From NCBI RefSeq assembly GCF_040869045.1, contig NC_090319.1, positions 265,004,897 to 265,068,896 of the forward strand: a stretch of DNA of 64,000 nucleotides, in the 5' to 3' direction. The DNA is from Eurosta solidaginis (lineage: Eukaryota > Arthropoda > Insecta > Diptera > Tephritidae). Positions 45,231 through 57,565 of the stretch are shown here, piece by piece. The notes under the pieces are model-generated. The model did not search any database, was not told the origin of the DNA, and was given only the letters and a program-made list of their open reading frames with translations. Made by a program: the position numbers and the translations under genes. How positions within the stretch are numbered: position 1 is the first letter of the stretch; each line of letters begins with the position of its first letter.

Positions 45231-45942
45231 TGTAACGATTTTACTTGCAAATTCCTCTTATTTGCCCTTTTGCTAGGTTCGTATCGCTAAACTGTTGAAT
45301 AAATAACTCCAATATTGAATAATGGAAAAATGGCCTTTATTAAAATACTTCACAATAACACTCAAACTGTGCAACGAATAGCTTAATAACCAAACTGATA
45401 GCTCAAATGAAAATCCACTATTCAAAATAATACTGATATTGCTCGCTAGATATCGTCTTAGTCGTAACTGCTTGACAACTCAAATCAAACTCAAACTCCT
45501 CGCCTTTACTGTCGCGCCTTTTATACTTTTTGATTTCTAATTGCATACTTCTAGGCTTTTCCATTCCAGAACTTACTAGTTAGTTTCGGCTACAAAATCG
45601 CCAGCCACAACTACGTGCACAAATTATTGCCCTCTCTTGTGACAACTCAGATAAGATATATGCATGTGTTTGTGCATTGCCGCTCCACTGCTCGTATACG
45701 TACATATGTGTAGACGCAATTATTTATTCGTTTATGTAGATACATAATGATTGAATTATTGATGTGAATGTTTGTAGTTTACAGTCTCTCGAGTACACAT
45801 ACGCGTATAAGTAAATGCATCTGTGTGTGACATCTCTCTGGGCTGCCTTATATATGTGTATACTTGATTTGATTATTGACGTAAATACTGCTTGGCATGG
45901 CCTTAGTGATGGTATAGCTTAGTGATGCTAATATCCGTGACA
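45231..45942 (-). repeat. 5' LTR of gypsy element 2
   Basis: 712 bp. Transcription would start here and run left through gag. The bases just inside (minus) read ATTTGTGCCAGAAG; I cannot assign the primer tRNA. Confidence 0.9.
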
Positions 45943-45946
45943 ATAT

Positions 45947-46378
45947 ATACTTAGGTAAGAACAGTTCTTGTATTCTTAGAAAACTTTCTTAAAATCTATG
46001 AACGTTTTCTTACTCTTTCGTTAACTGAGACAAAAACTCATGTATCAATTCTTATATTCTAAGAAAAATGTTTTAGATTGTAAGAACGCTTTCCTACACA
46101 AGTTAAATGTATGTAAAAGTTCTTAAATACGCAATTTCTTCAATTTTAAGAACAAATTCTTATTATCTAAGAACAAATTTAGTCAAGCAACTTAATGAAT
46201 ATGGTTTCTTGTATTATAAGAAAGAAGTTTGTCATAAATATAATTTTACGAATGTTTTCTTTGATCATACGCAAATTTTCTTAAATTATATGCAATTTTT
46301 CTTAAAGTTTAAGAAAAAATCGGACTGAATTTATATGAAAGTTTTTCTTAAGAAAACATATACGTTTTTGGTTCAGTG
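45947..46378. repeat. Subterminal repeat region, right end of the CMC-like element
   Basis: The same TTCTTA/TAAGAA words as at the left end (for example TTCTTAAATTATA and AAGAACAAATTCTTATTATC), continuing across the LTR element to 39370-39447. Together they make a right subterminal region of about 500 bp that the gypsy insertion split. Confidence 0.7.
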
Positions 46379-46380
46379 TA

Positions 46381-48360
46381 CCAACTACAAATATGCGAAA
46401 TATTAGTGTTGGCGATTTACAAAAAATCACATCTTAAATTAATTAATGTTTCCGCCTAGATCGGTATGTAGTCCGCTACTCAGAAAAATAGTGTCCTAAG
46501 ACCCTCAAAATCTAGACAAGAAGCTATCAATGTATGCAGTTTTATTGATGATGATTTTTTTTAGAATTGATCGGCATCTAGTCGAGTTCCCGAAAAAACT
46601 TAACAGGAAAGCCGTACTAGGAAAATTGTGTTATGGACCTTTCTTATTTTTTATCAGTACAGTTATTTTCACCTAAACTTACCTGTGTGAGATGGTTCAT
46701 TTCAATAAAATATGATATAATTTATAATAAGTGCGTGAAAAATTGCTGAAATGTGGTAAAAAATCATAAAATTGTAGTTTAGCTGTGCAAGTCAACAACA
46801 AATTACTAGATTGAAATATTTCTTACTTGGAATTAAATTGTGAAGCATTAGCTTTCGTTTTTCCTTAAGCAAAATTAGGTTATCCCTACTGGAAAAATGT
46901 GATACCTGAGCGATTACCCCGAATCGAGCCCCTGACGAAGTACCGTACATATCTCCAAAAAGTTATTGTTATCAACGGTGTAACCTAACGTGAATGTTAG
47001 AGAGGATTTATATAGAAAAGTGAGAGTCATGTTGTCAGCAGGGTTTCCATCTAGTTACACTTGTCTACAATTCTATCAAATACAGCGCCTGTTACTGGCT
47101 AAAGTAATATACATAACTGGGCATATCGTTGTAGCCCTATCTAACCACATATTCAAACTTTAGAGTCGCCTATAATATGTATTAGCCGAAACTAATATTT
47201 ACTTTCCATCGTCTAAGTTTCAGCTCCAAACAGTAGGAGAACAAGCTATAATGATAGTGACACATATGTATGGTGCGGGACTCCAATGCTTTCTTTTTCA
47301 ATAATCAAGTTTTAATTTATGATGTATTTTAAATTAATTAGTTCCGAACAGCATTAGCCATGCACCGACGTGTCACTTAATATAACTAACAAGTTCTAAT
47401 TTTAAAATAAATCAATAGCGCCTACTCTTCATTTATCAAATCTTCGCCACCATCTAGCCAATGAAATTTCAAAGTCATATTTCAGTTAAGTAATTAGCAA
47501 CAACCAAACCAAGCCAAAAAAGAAAAGTTAAATGCAAACCAAGACATCAAAAACGCATTAGCAACGCACGTATTTAAAAAATATTAAATTATTGATAGAA
47601 AAGAAACTTTGTTTCACACCAAAAATATAAAATTACTATACTGAAAGAGTAAAAAAAGAACGCGTTGAAAATTGGTAAAATGTAACCGGTAACCACAGGG
47701 GTACTATAGAATCGCGTGAAAAAATTCAACAAATTTACAAAAATGTACAAAACAGTAGACAAAATCACAACAACAACAAAAAACACAAAAACGTTGAGCC
47801 ATAGGTCATTTTGAACTTCTGTGCGATATCTACATACATAATGTATACTATGATTGAAGTACCCTACAGCTTTTTTAATTAACCATCCAACGTTATACCA
47901 CCAAAAGCGCTAACCAAGTAGCAATTGCTATGCCTCAGTGGGACCATTGGGCCAATACAAAACTTTGAGTGTTAGACCACAGTTTTTTTTTTTTTTTTGA
48001 GCCAGTCATAGCTGTGAGCGTAAAATGTTAAACGCGTGCGCAAATGCCACAGTCGAGGTGGCGCCATGCGCAGTCCGCAAGCTCTTTAGACACAAACTTG
48101 AATACAAATACAAAAACGCATATAATACACTAACAGCTGCAATTCCCCAAGTCGGCAAGGCGGCTAGTTGACGCCCGATTAATTGTATATACATTATGAA
48201 CGTATATGATTATTATATGTACGAATAATCATACATTTTAGGGTACATGAATATATTGTATCTTTCAAACGAATACCGCTTAACTACGATTATGCATTAA
48301 TACGAGGGTGACATTATTCATATCGATAACTGGTAGCTAGTAATACCCCCAACCACACAG
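46381..48360. other. Unassigned A+T-rich sequence
   Basis: About 2 kb without domain or repeat that I recognise. A T17 run lies near 47980. The small minus frames near 47600 and 48000-48190 look like chance. Confidence 0.45.
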
Positions 48361-49600
48361 ATAGGATGAGCATTTCACCCAAGAAAACTGCAAAGTGGAA
48401 ACATTACACGAAGAGGAGCTCATAACGCCCGTGCGCAGCATGAAACCTATAAAATCCGTAAGGCCCGACGGTATATTGTCGGAGACAGTTAGGTTAGCTG
48501 TAAATGTATGCCCAGAACTTTTGTTGCACATTTACAATAAATGTTTCGTAGCATGAATTTTCTTATTCCGATATCAAAATAGATCCCAATTCTCCATCGT
48601 CCTTGCGTCCATTAAATATACTGGATACCGCAGGAAATATGATGGAGAGCCTGCTGAAGTAACGCCTCACGGCAGCAATAGAGTACGGTAGAGGACTGTC
48701 TTGTCAACAGCAGGGATTCCAGAGAGAGCACTACACATAATATGCCATTACAGAAATGATAAACGCAGTCAAGAAAACCGACACACTAGTACTGCGACAC
48801 GTTAAGTAAAACTTTTAACTCGGCTCTGTGGATATGCTAGAATCAATATAATGATATTTCAGAGCACCTCAATATCTACTAGAAATTCTGAGGGACTACC
48901 TGAGAGACCGGTATCTGAGATACAAAACTATTCAAGGTCAATGAAAGGTGAAGATAACAGGTAAAGCCACCCGATTTCTAGAATACTACTTACAAAAGTC
49001 GTCTTTGATTGGAAACGTCAGAGAACACCTTCCTCATCACTATCGCAGACGTAGTGGCAGCTGTCATAATACGAAACTGCGAGCTGGAACTGCATAAAAT
49101 AAATCAGGTGCTGTGAAAATAGATAGATGGCTGATCACGGTCTTCAGCTGGCAACAGAAAACACGAAGATCGTCATCTTCACGAAGAGTCGGTAAACCAC
49201 TATCCACAAATAGAAACACGCACCTTAACGAAATATCTGCGGGTGATAGTAGGCTCGCCTTATCGGAGCATATTCGAGGGATATGGGAGGACGTTGCGCA
49301 CACTATAGCGAATCGGAAAAGATTAAGTGAAAATGTAGGAATACCACGGGCATATACAAGGAAACTACTGCATCAGCAACCACGTGATGCAATGGCTCTC
49401 ACGCTCAGAACCCGAACAGAATTCTTTGGGAAACAGGGAGTCCATATTCAGACCCCGATTCGGAGTCTGGTTCACGGGTGGATCTTAAAAAAGTGTTTAT
49501 ACTCCCAGCAACGACAGTAGCAGCTAAACTCAATCTTAGCAGAGACGATTACGAACTTTCTTTGGGTACTTTACGGGACACTGTAGTCAACGATATCATC
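48360..49600 (+). pseudogene. R1-like LINE reverse transcriptase remnant
   Basis: Plus-strand traces read EEELITPVRSMKPIKSVRPDGI (the fingers start, xKAPGPDGI in living R1 relatives), then CPELLLHIYNKCF, traces matching the LDTAGKMLE region, LEILRDYLRDRYLRY (palm), and farther on RALSEHI-like and other C-terminal pieces in frame 49113-49520. Many stops. The match to the R1/Waldo type is by pattern memory. No endonuclease is seen, so it is 5'-truncated or eroded. Confidence 0.6.
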
Positions 49601-50037
49601 TCAACAAGTTAAATTTTCGGATATGCAAATCGGTTGCTGTTGTCAGCTGGAGGACGATTCGTTATCGAAAACTTATCGCAAAAATGTCGATGTGCTATCG
49701 AAAAGTTATTGTTATAAAATAAGAAAAAAAATTGCATATAAATTTGTTGAGTGTCCATAAATGAATCTCTACTTTGATCCCTGTGCGACACCTCTTCATT
49801 GTCTCCAATAGGGACCAAAATTTGTATATAATATTTTTGGCCTTGGTACTACCGGAGAGACTGAAAAAAAACGGAAATTTTATTTATTAGCTTCAATTTT
49901 GTATTTGTATGTATATAACTCTTTTTTATACCAAATAATAAAAATTGTTACCTTTACGCACCAGTATCAGTGTTTTTATATTTGGGTATAATTGGTAGGT
50001 TTTAAAAAACAAACGTACATATTCTAGTTTCTATGTT
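49601..50037. other. Unassigned sequence with small GATAAC patch
   Basis: TTCGTTATCGAAAACTTATCGCAAAAATG and neighbouring TATCGAAAAGTTAT echo the repeats at 15300-15665. Nothing else recognised. Confidence 0.4.
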
Positions 50038-51729
50038 TTTATACTCAGCTGAGCAGAGCTCACAGAGTATATTAACTTTATTCGCATAACGGTAATCCGT
50101 AATGGCATAAACTAATCGAGATAGATATAGACTTCTATATATCAAAATGATCTGGGTGAAAAAATAAATTCATTTAGCCATGTCCGTCCGTCCGTCTGTC
50201 CGTCCGCCTGTAAACACGATAACTTGAGTAAATTTTGAGGTATCTTGATGATACTTGGTATGTAGATTCCTGCGCGCTCATCTCAGATCGCTGTTTAAAA
50301 TGAACGAAATCGGACTACAACCACGCCCACTTTTTCGATATCGAAAATTTCGAAAAACCGAAAAAGTGCGATAATTCATTACCAAATACGGATAAAGCGA
50401 TGAAACTTGGTAGGTGCATTGACCTTATGACGCAAAATATAAAATTAGAAAAATTTTGGACAATAGGCGTGGCACCGCCCACTTTTAAAAGAAGGTAATT
50501 TAAAAGTTTTGCAAGCTGTAATTGAAGCTGTCGTTGAAGATATCATGATTAAATTTGGTAGGGGCGTTACCCCTATAACTGTATGTGTGCTAAATAAAAA
50601 TTAGCGAAATCGGATGACGAACACGCCCACCTTAAAAAAAAGTTTTTTTTAAGTCAAATTTTAACAAACAATTTAATATCTTTACAGTATATAAGTAAAT
50701 TATGTCAACATTCAACTCCAGTAATGATATGGTGCAACAAAATACAAAGAGAAAAGAAAATTTCAAAATGGGCGTAAGTCCGTCCTTTTTCATTTAATTC
50801 GTCTAGAATACTTTTAATGCCATAAATCGAACAAAAATTTACACAATCCTTGTGAGATTTGGTAGGGACATAGATAACTGTTTTCTGTGAAAATGGGCGA
50901 TATCGGTTGAAGCCACGCCCAGTTTTTATACACAGTCGACCGTCTGTCCTTCCGCTCGGCCGTTAACACGATAACTTGCGCAAAAAACGATATATCTTAA
51001 AAACTTAGTTCACGTACTTATCTGAAGTCACTTTATCTTGGTATAAAATATGGCCGAAATCCGACTATGACCACGCCCACTTTTCCGATATCGAAAATTA
51101 CGAAAAATGAAAAAAATGCCATAATTCTGTACCAAACATGAAAAAAGAGATGAGACATGGTAATTGGATTGGTTTATTGACGCAAAATATAACTCTAGAA
51201 AAAACTTTGTAAAATGGGTGTGACACCTACCATATTAAGTAGAAGAAAATGAAAAAGTTCTGCAGGGCGAAATCAAAAGCCCTTGGAATCTTGGCAGGAA
51301 TACGGTTTGTGGTATTACATATATAAATAAATTAGCGGTACGCGACAGAAGATGTTCTGGGTCACCCTGGCCCACTTTTTGGTCGATATCTCGAAAACGC
51401 CTTCACATATACAACTAAGGGCTACTCCCTTTTAAAACCCTCATTAATACTTTAAATTTGATACCCATATCGTACAAACACATCCTAGAGTCACCCCTGG
51501 TTCACCCTTATTGCGATATCTCGAAAAGGCGTCCACCCATAGAACTAAATCCCACTACGTTTTAAATAATCATTAACACCTTTCATTTGATACGCATGTC
51601 ATAGAAACACATTCCAGGGTTACCCTAGGTTCAGTTTGCTAAATGGTGATTTTCCCTTATTTTGTCTCCGAGGTTCTCAGCTGAGTATGTAATGTTCGGT
51701 TACACCCGAACTTAGCCTTCCTTACTTGT
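50038..51729 (+). mobile_element. Helentron/DINE-1-like repeat, copy G (full-length reference)
   Basis: Complete: start TTATACTCAGCTGAGCAGAGC, (GTCC)n at about 50180-50210, non-coding body with two TTTTCGATATCGAAAA-like sites (near 50333 and 51083), about two minisatellite units (51360-51600), and end CTCAGCTGAGTATG, GTTCGGTTACACCCGAAC, CTTAGCCTTCCTTACTTG. Start and end share the CTCAGCTGAG core, as subterminal inverted repeats. No open frame of note. Within the body an AAATTTGGTAGG...AAATCGGAYNAN...CCACGCCCA module recurs several times, so the body itself arose by old tandem duplication. Confidence 0.65.
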
Positions 51730-52600
51730 TAAAATTATTCCTTTTCGGATAGCTATTCTCAAATTATTGCCCAGTGAAATTGGTTTTAAAAAACAAAATT
51801 CACCAAAAACATTTGGTTTTATTTTCCATTCCAAAAAATATAAATTACCCCTCGTATGTGTGATTAACAATCTTATTTGATAACAATGCTTTAACAGCTA
51901 TTAGACAAGAAACAAGAAAGAGAGAATGAGTGAGCTGAAAAGCACACCTAGCAATTCAAAGATAATAAATCACTTACTTGAGTAGCCTTAAATTCGATCA
52001 AAAATCATCAGCGTGAAATCAAATGTAAAAGAAAATACATACATATAAATCTTAAATTAAATAAAAAAATTATAAACCTGAAGTAAACAATCTCTTTCTT
52101 ACTCCATTAAAATCATGTTAACAAAACACAACTCATGGTAAGAAATTTTGTTAGATATATATCGTCGACGTCTAGCGAGAAGTATGAATGTGCACTTTTT
52201 TCAATTTTGAGTTAATGGGTGCCCTGGATCACAGATTGAATACCGTGAATTATTGAATACGGTGAATAAAATTAAACCACGCTATTTTACAAACTAAACA
52301 ACTTCAATGTAAGAAAATGTATTGTTCCCAGAAAAATATAGGTTTCCGGCTTCTTAAACCAAGAACTATAAACTCCATAGAGCAATACAAGACATTCTTA
52401 GTAGTGTAGGGCTAAAATACTAATAAGTCCATTCTAAATCAGCATCGGCAAAAGAAAGGATATTTTGACCGCCTTCTATTTGGTTGAAACTAAGAAGGTG
52501 CTGAGGAATCTGATGGCAGGTGTTCTTATATAACATAGGCACAATCTCTTAAAAATGGGAAATTGATATACATAAGAGGGCCCACCATTAAGGAAGACAA
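51730..52600. other. Unassigned A+T-rich sequence
   Basis: No coding signal. Nothing organised seen. Confidence 0.4.
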
Positions 52601-52619
52601 AAAGGAGCCAGATTAGTTG

Positions 52620-53243
52620 ATAATTTCGGCTGAAAAACAACTAATAGTTGTATTTTTATTTGATCATATTGGGATTATCCAGTATTCTAATAAAAATTTA
52701 TAAATTAAAAAAATGTAAGAAACTTATACATAGTTTTTAATTAAACTTAATTTTAACTTAGGTATCAAGTTTTGATTAATTTTATTTTAATATTATTAGC
52801 CCCAGCCCCGAGGTGAATGAGGGTTCCGAAAATTCGGGTATTCGGCTTAAAATTTCAAATAATCCTTTTTCTAATTAGTCTAAAATTTTCAATCATAAGT
52901 GTATGCTTTATCACATCCTTGGTGAAAATTTGAGCAGACGTTTATTTAAGGCACATTGCATATGCAATTATTCTGTTACAGCAAATTAATTAATTAAATT
53001 TTGTTTCCTGACTAATTTCAAAAATTCAATTAAAATGTGTTTCCTGATTAATTTAAAAAATTCATTAATAAGATTATTATTAATCAGATCCTGAATAATG
53101 GATTACTTCGGCTGAATAACAAACAACTATAACTCAGATTGGGATTATTCAACTTTTAATTTGAGATAAATAAAACAATATTGGAAGTTCTTACTTTTTT
53201 ATTTAACGTAATTGATTATTTTGTAATTAAGTAGACTAACAAA
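52620..53243. repeat. A+T-rich degenerate satellite, left part
   Basis: Words such as TTAATTAATTAAATTTTG, CTGATTAATTT, GGCTGAAYAACAA and ATTAAGTAGACTAACAAA recur or match the tandem region at 58177-59110. The LINE at 53244 sits inside this satellite. Confidence 0.5.
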
Positions 53244-53532
53244 AGTTGGAACAAATCCCCAACTGAACCCTCCAAGAGGGTGCCGACTGGAAATGGACGC
53301 TACAGTATCGAGCCTGTGCGATGTCAGGACGGTTTTCATCTAAGATCAGGAATCAGGGCTGTGTGCCTGACCCATTAATGACCTGGTTATACGGAATGGA
53401 TTATTGACCATGGTTTATGAATGAACGGAGCCCTCCTGGCACCAGGTCGCATCAGGTTGTACGAAGACCTTACCCGGGTATTGCGGATCTCTGCCTGGGT
53501 GGACGTTCCTTTTCTCCGCCACTCGTGGGGAC

Positions 53533-54734
53533 ATGGATAATAGTAACAAACAAAAAAATACAACAAAACAAAAAGAGACCGGCATTCTTCAAAGGCCGGG
53601 AGGGCTTCTGCCCACCAAAACGGTGACCAGTGCGATGCAGGGTCATTCTAGCCGCCAGACAATGGCTAAAAAAGGAGATGCCGGGTCAGAACCCTCTCCC
53701 CAACAAAACTTGCGGCAGTGAGGCAGGGCAAAGGGGTGTTCTTTCGGATACTCCTGGCACGAGCAGAGACAAAGTAGGTGTGCAGAATGCAGCCTCAGTT
53801 GAAGCTGGTGCGCAGACCCCGCGTGGTCCACCCTCGAAACCCACCGCCTTCACAGAGCCAAATGAGCGGCCACAGTCCAGTGAAGTTGGATACAAACACA
53901 GGAGAGCGGCTGCAAGGATTCTAACCAGATCCGCACGAATGCCAAACCTCGTGAGTAGAGCGGAAAGCGACAACGTGGGAGAAATCCTGGCAGAAATCAT
54001 GTGGGCGAAAGAGGGGAAACCGGACTTTCATCTTGCAGAAGGGAGTGAGCCACAAGCGCCAACCAAAAGGGAAAGGTCGGCGGAAGTAGTGCCTGCCAAA
54101 TCAAAGAGGCCGAAGGTGCATGGGCTCTGTTTTGCAGAAGTCAAAATCCTGCTATGGGTCCTTGACGACAATCAAAAAGACGGCACAGTCAAGAAGTACA
54201 AATGGAAATGGGTGAAGAACGAGCTTTCAAACATTACCCTGGACGTGCTTATGCGCAATCCTGGACCGCCACCGGTATGTAAGTACGCCGGGTGGTTCCA
54301 GGGCAGCATCAAGGTTGTGGCATGCGGAGGCGAGATCCGCAGCTATCTACAAAAAGCCGATAGAATCCATGGGTGAAGTCTACCCTGGAGCGAAGCTCAG
54401 GGCGGTTGACTTCAAGGATATACCGTCACGGCCACGAGCAAGGGTGTGGCTGCCGGCAAAACCAGCTGAACCAGAGAGGATACTGAATATGATAAGGATC
54501 CCCAACCTGACGCTGCCAGCCGCCAACTGGAGGGTTGTCAACGTGGAGAAAGGGAACAGAGCCACACGTCAGGCTGTCTTTCTACTGAATGAGGAATCGC
54601 TATCGGTATTGAAGGAAACCGGAGGCGAGATTAACTACGGCCTAGACACCGTCACCATAAAGGTTTATAGTAATTACGTCAACGCCGCTAGAATTTTGGT
54701 AGCCGAGGTGGAGCCAGGAGAAGAGATGACGTAG
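53533..54734 (+). pseudogene. LINE ORF1 protein (copy 2)
   Basis: Likely start ATG at 53533 (MDNSNKQKNTTKQ), shifting frame near 53710 into 53630-54376 and again near 54350 into 54315-54734. N-terminal third is Pro/Ser/Arg rich and basic (KRPKVHG near the middle). The C-terminal half has YAGWFQGSIKVV, PRARVWLP, WRVVNVE and SLSVLKETGGEINYGLD, matching copy 1 ORF1 and reminiscent of DUF4780. It presumably binds the element RNA. No CCHC motif. Two frameshifts disable it; otherwise the frames are long. Confidence 0.7.
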
Positions 54735-55000
54735 ATATGAAGGCAGATGGGGGTGAGCCGGATACGTTGGACGGCTACACCTCGTCTAATTCATCCATAG
54801 GTATAGGCGGGTTACACCTGCAATACACGGAGGAGGAGCTGATGCTGGAAGATGCAGCTAACTCCACGCTCAAGGAGGTAGCGATAGTGTGCGATGTTGG
54901 TGCGGGTCCTCCAGATAAACCTGCACCACAGTACAGCAGCCTCCGCTGCACTGCTGCTCCGACTGGCATCCAAAGAGGCAGCTGATATTGTCCTCATGGA

Positions 55001-55018
55001 GGGGGGGGGGGGGGGGGG
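55001..55018 (+). repeat. G18 homopolymer at an endonuclease deletion
   Basis: Eighteen G in a row just after an endonuclease-like frame, where some 200 codons of endonuclease are missing. It may mark the deletion join, or be a sequencing or assembly artefact. Confidence 0.85.
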
Positions 55019-56915
55019 CTCAGGAAAGTACTTTCCAGATCGGCTAATACGGCCCAGGATGCTTGCAAAGGCCTGATGGTTCGTGGATCGAAACTGGGGA
55101 GGAAACCCTGGACCTACTGCTGAATACACACTTTCCAGGTGCAACTATGAACCAGGGGATACACAAGCAACAGTGCAACCTATAATGCACAACCTAATAC
55201 AAGAGATAAGATATCTTGGGCCATCCAGTCTGTTGAACCATTCAAAACTCCAGGGCCGGACGGAGTTACACCTATATAACTGCAACAATCACTGGAATGC
55301 AGCACTAACTGACTATACGCTATAATAGGAGGTGTCGTGGCACTCAACTACATACAACGTATATGGAAAATATCTAAAGTGGTATTTATTCCCAAGGCAG
55401 GCAAAGCGTGCCAGGCGAAGCCTAAATACTTCAGACCAATCGGTCTATATTCGTTTCAACTAAGGATCCTCTCCATTACCCTGATGGAAACATATATCAG
55501 GGAGGCAGTGAGTGACCAACTCTCTGAGGCACAACACGCCTATATGAAGAGTAAATCAACGGAAACGGCATTGCACGAAGTTACATCGTGCATAGAGAGA
55601 TCGTTCTCCTTCAAGGAATACTGCCTGGCGGCCTTCCTAGACATAGAAGGAGCGTTCAATAGCATCAAACCCGACTCAATTATTAAGGTACTGACTGATC
55701 TGGGCATCGAATCTCAGCTGGTGGGTCTTGTGCACCAATTGCTGCTATGCAGGGTAGTACAGGCAGAACTTGCAGGGGTGAGCAGGTTCGTCAGTAGGGG
55801 AACTCCCCAAGGTGGAGTCCTATCCCCTCTGCTGTGGGTCTTGGTGGTGAATCAGCTGCTAAGGGACATGGAGGAGGAGAGGGGCTGTAAAGTTATAGCA
55901 TATGCTGACGACCTTGCCTTGGTGATAAGTGGGATGTTTCCACAAACTCTTTGCGATATGATGCAGGTGGAATTAAGAAGGGTCGAAGCATGGGCCGTTG
56001 ATAATGGTCTGGGCGTGAACCAAAACAAAACGGAGCTGGTGTTCTTTACGAGGAGGTATAAGATACCACCTCTCTCAACTTCAGTGCTGGCAAACACAGT
56101 GCTTAAGTTAAGTGATTCCACCTACTGACTGGACATAAAACACCACGGAACGTGTCCGTAAGGCCACGGTTGCCCTCTACACATATAAAGGGGCAATTGG
56201 ACGGAATTGGGGTATGTCCCCTATGATAGTACATTGAATATACACGACCATAGTTAGGCCAATATTGCTATACGGGGTGGCAGTATGGTGGCCCGCCCTG
56301 AATAAATCTTCGACGGTTCTTGCTCTTCAAAAGGTGCAAAGATCTGCACTACTATGCATAAGCGGAGCCATCCGCACAACGGCAACGGAGGCTATGAATG
56401 TAATACTGAACCTACTTCCCGTATATACAGTAGGCATAAAATATGCAGCATGTGCAGCTATTAGGCTGAGGAAACTGACCACATGGTCTCACTGCAACCA
56501 TTCTGAAATTCTTGACAGATTATGCATACCAGAATGGAAGATTTCTGCAAACCACATACCAACTTTAACAAGGGATACGAGATATTAATCCCAGAGAGCG
56601 AACAGTGGGTGAATGACCGTGATTGGCCCACTAACAGCATTCAGATCTACACAGATGGATCTAAAGTGGATAACAGGGTCGGAGGGGATGTCTATTCGGA
56701 ACGATTGGACACACAAAGATCGTTTCGCCTTTCGGATCATTGTAGCGTATTTCAGGCCGAGCTTGCGGCCATACAAGACGCTGTGGACTGCCTTAGGCAG
56801 AAGGCAGTCTCTCAGAAGCACACTTATATTTTCTCAGTCAAGCAGCACTGAAAGCCCTTTACTTTGTCACAACTAATTCTGAAACTATTGTAGGCTGTCG
56901 CAGATCACTTAACGT

Positions 56916-57565
56916 CAGACCTGTAAAGTACTGAGTACATACTTGTACTAGTACCAAATAAGTACAAGTACTCAATTACTTCAAATCTAAGTACAAGGTA
57001 TTAGTACTACAGTACTTGTACTTCGAATCCGAAAGTACAAGTAGATATACTTACGAAATACTTGAAAGTACACGAAAGTACTTTTTTTGATAAAATATAT
57101 CAGTTTGATTCATAAATGGAATAAAATATGAGTAAAATTTATATTAGAAAGCAACCAGAAGTAAAACTACATATTAAATAAGTATAAATTGTACAACAGC
57201 TAACAATATTAAAACAAACGCTCTACTGGGTCGGAGGAAGCTGAGGGTGTATTCATTTTGAGTGATAGGTCCTTCATAAGAGGATAACTCTGAAGCATAT
57301 TGAAATCTGTTGATATATCATTAAAATACCTTTAGAACTCTTCTTCAACCATTTTGTCAAAGTTAGGTGACCGTAAGGGTGCTGGTTGGTCCGCTTCAAA
57401 ACCGTTTAATACTTATCAAAGTACTTCGAAAATACTTACAAGTACTTTACTTGTACTTCAACAATTCAAGTACAACTACCTCGATACTTATACTTGTACT
57501 CATTTTTCGAAGTACTGAGGTACTGATACTTGTACTTGTACTGGTACTTTTTCTTTACAGGTCTG
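56916..57565. mobile_element. 650-bp inverted-repeat element rich in AAGTACTTGTACTT
   Basis: Ends CAGACCTGTAAAG and CTTTACAGGTCTG are exact inverses (13 bp). Both sides carry dense AAGTACTTGTACTT/GTACTTGTAC repeats, the middle is plain A+T-rich DNA. It interrupts the LINE RNase H. CAG...CTG termini suggest a hAT-type MITE, but no 8-bp target duplication is visible (CTTAACGT left, GGTTCCGG right), so some host bases were probably lost. Confidence 0.7.

Larger units (their letters stand above)
39448..45942 (-). mobile_element. Nested Ty3/gypsy element 2, near-complete
   Basis: Two 712-bp LTRs (39448-40159 and 45231-45942), termini TGTCACGG...CGTTACA in the minus sense, flanked by ATAT on both sides (39444-39447, 45943-45946). 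A purine tract AGGTGGAGGGCAG borders the 3' LTR. I count by eye about 8 differences between LTRs, near 1.1 percent, so the insertion is young. Minus-strand gag (45180-43765) and pol (about 43760-40171) fill the interior; there is no env-like frame. Lesions in both genes make this copy non-autonomous. The LTRs lie in the subterminal region of the CMC-like element. Confidence 0.9.
33559..46378 (-). mobile_element. TA-flanked 12.8-kb DNA transposon, CMC (CACTA-like) candidate
   Basis: Left end CACTGAATCAAAAA and right end (minus) CACTGAACCAAAAA match at 13 of 14 positions; each is bordered by TA (33557-33558, 46379-46380). Both subterminal regions are packed with TTCTTA/TAAGAA words. Between them a minus-strand gene (39224-34502) resembles the transposase-like proteins I associate with animal CACTA-type elements. 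Two Ty3/gypsy elements are nested inside (about 36518-38580 and 39448-45942), so the original element was about 4.3 kb. CACTG ends, short target duplication and subterminal repeats are known CMC traits; a TA dinucleotide target also fits other groups, so superfamily is inference. Confidence 0.65.

Noticed and set aside
56930..57560. Simple microsatellite expansion of GTACTT
   Set aside because: The repeats are confined between exact 13-bp inverted ends and a non-repetitive middle, which fits a mobile element better.
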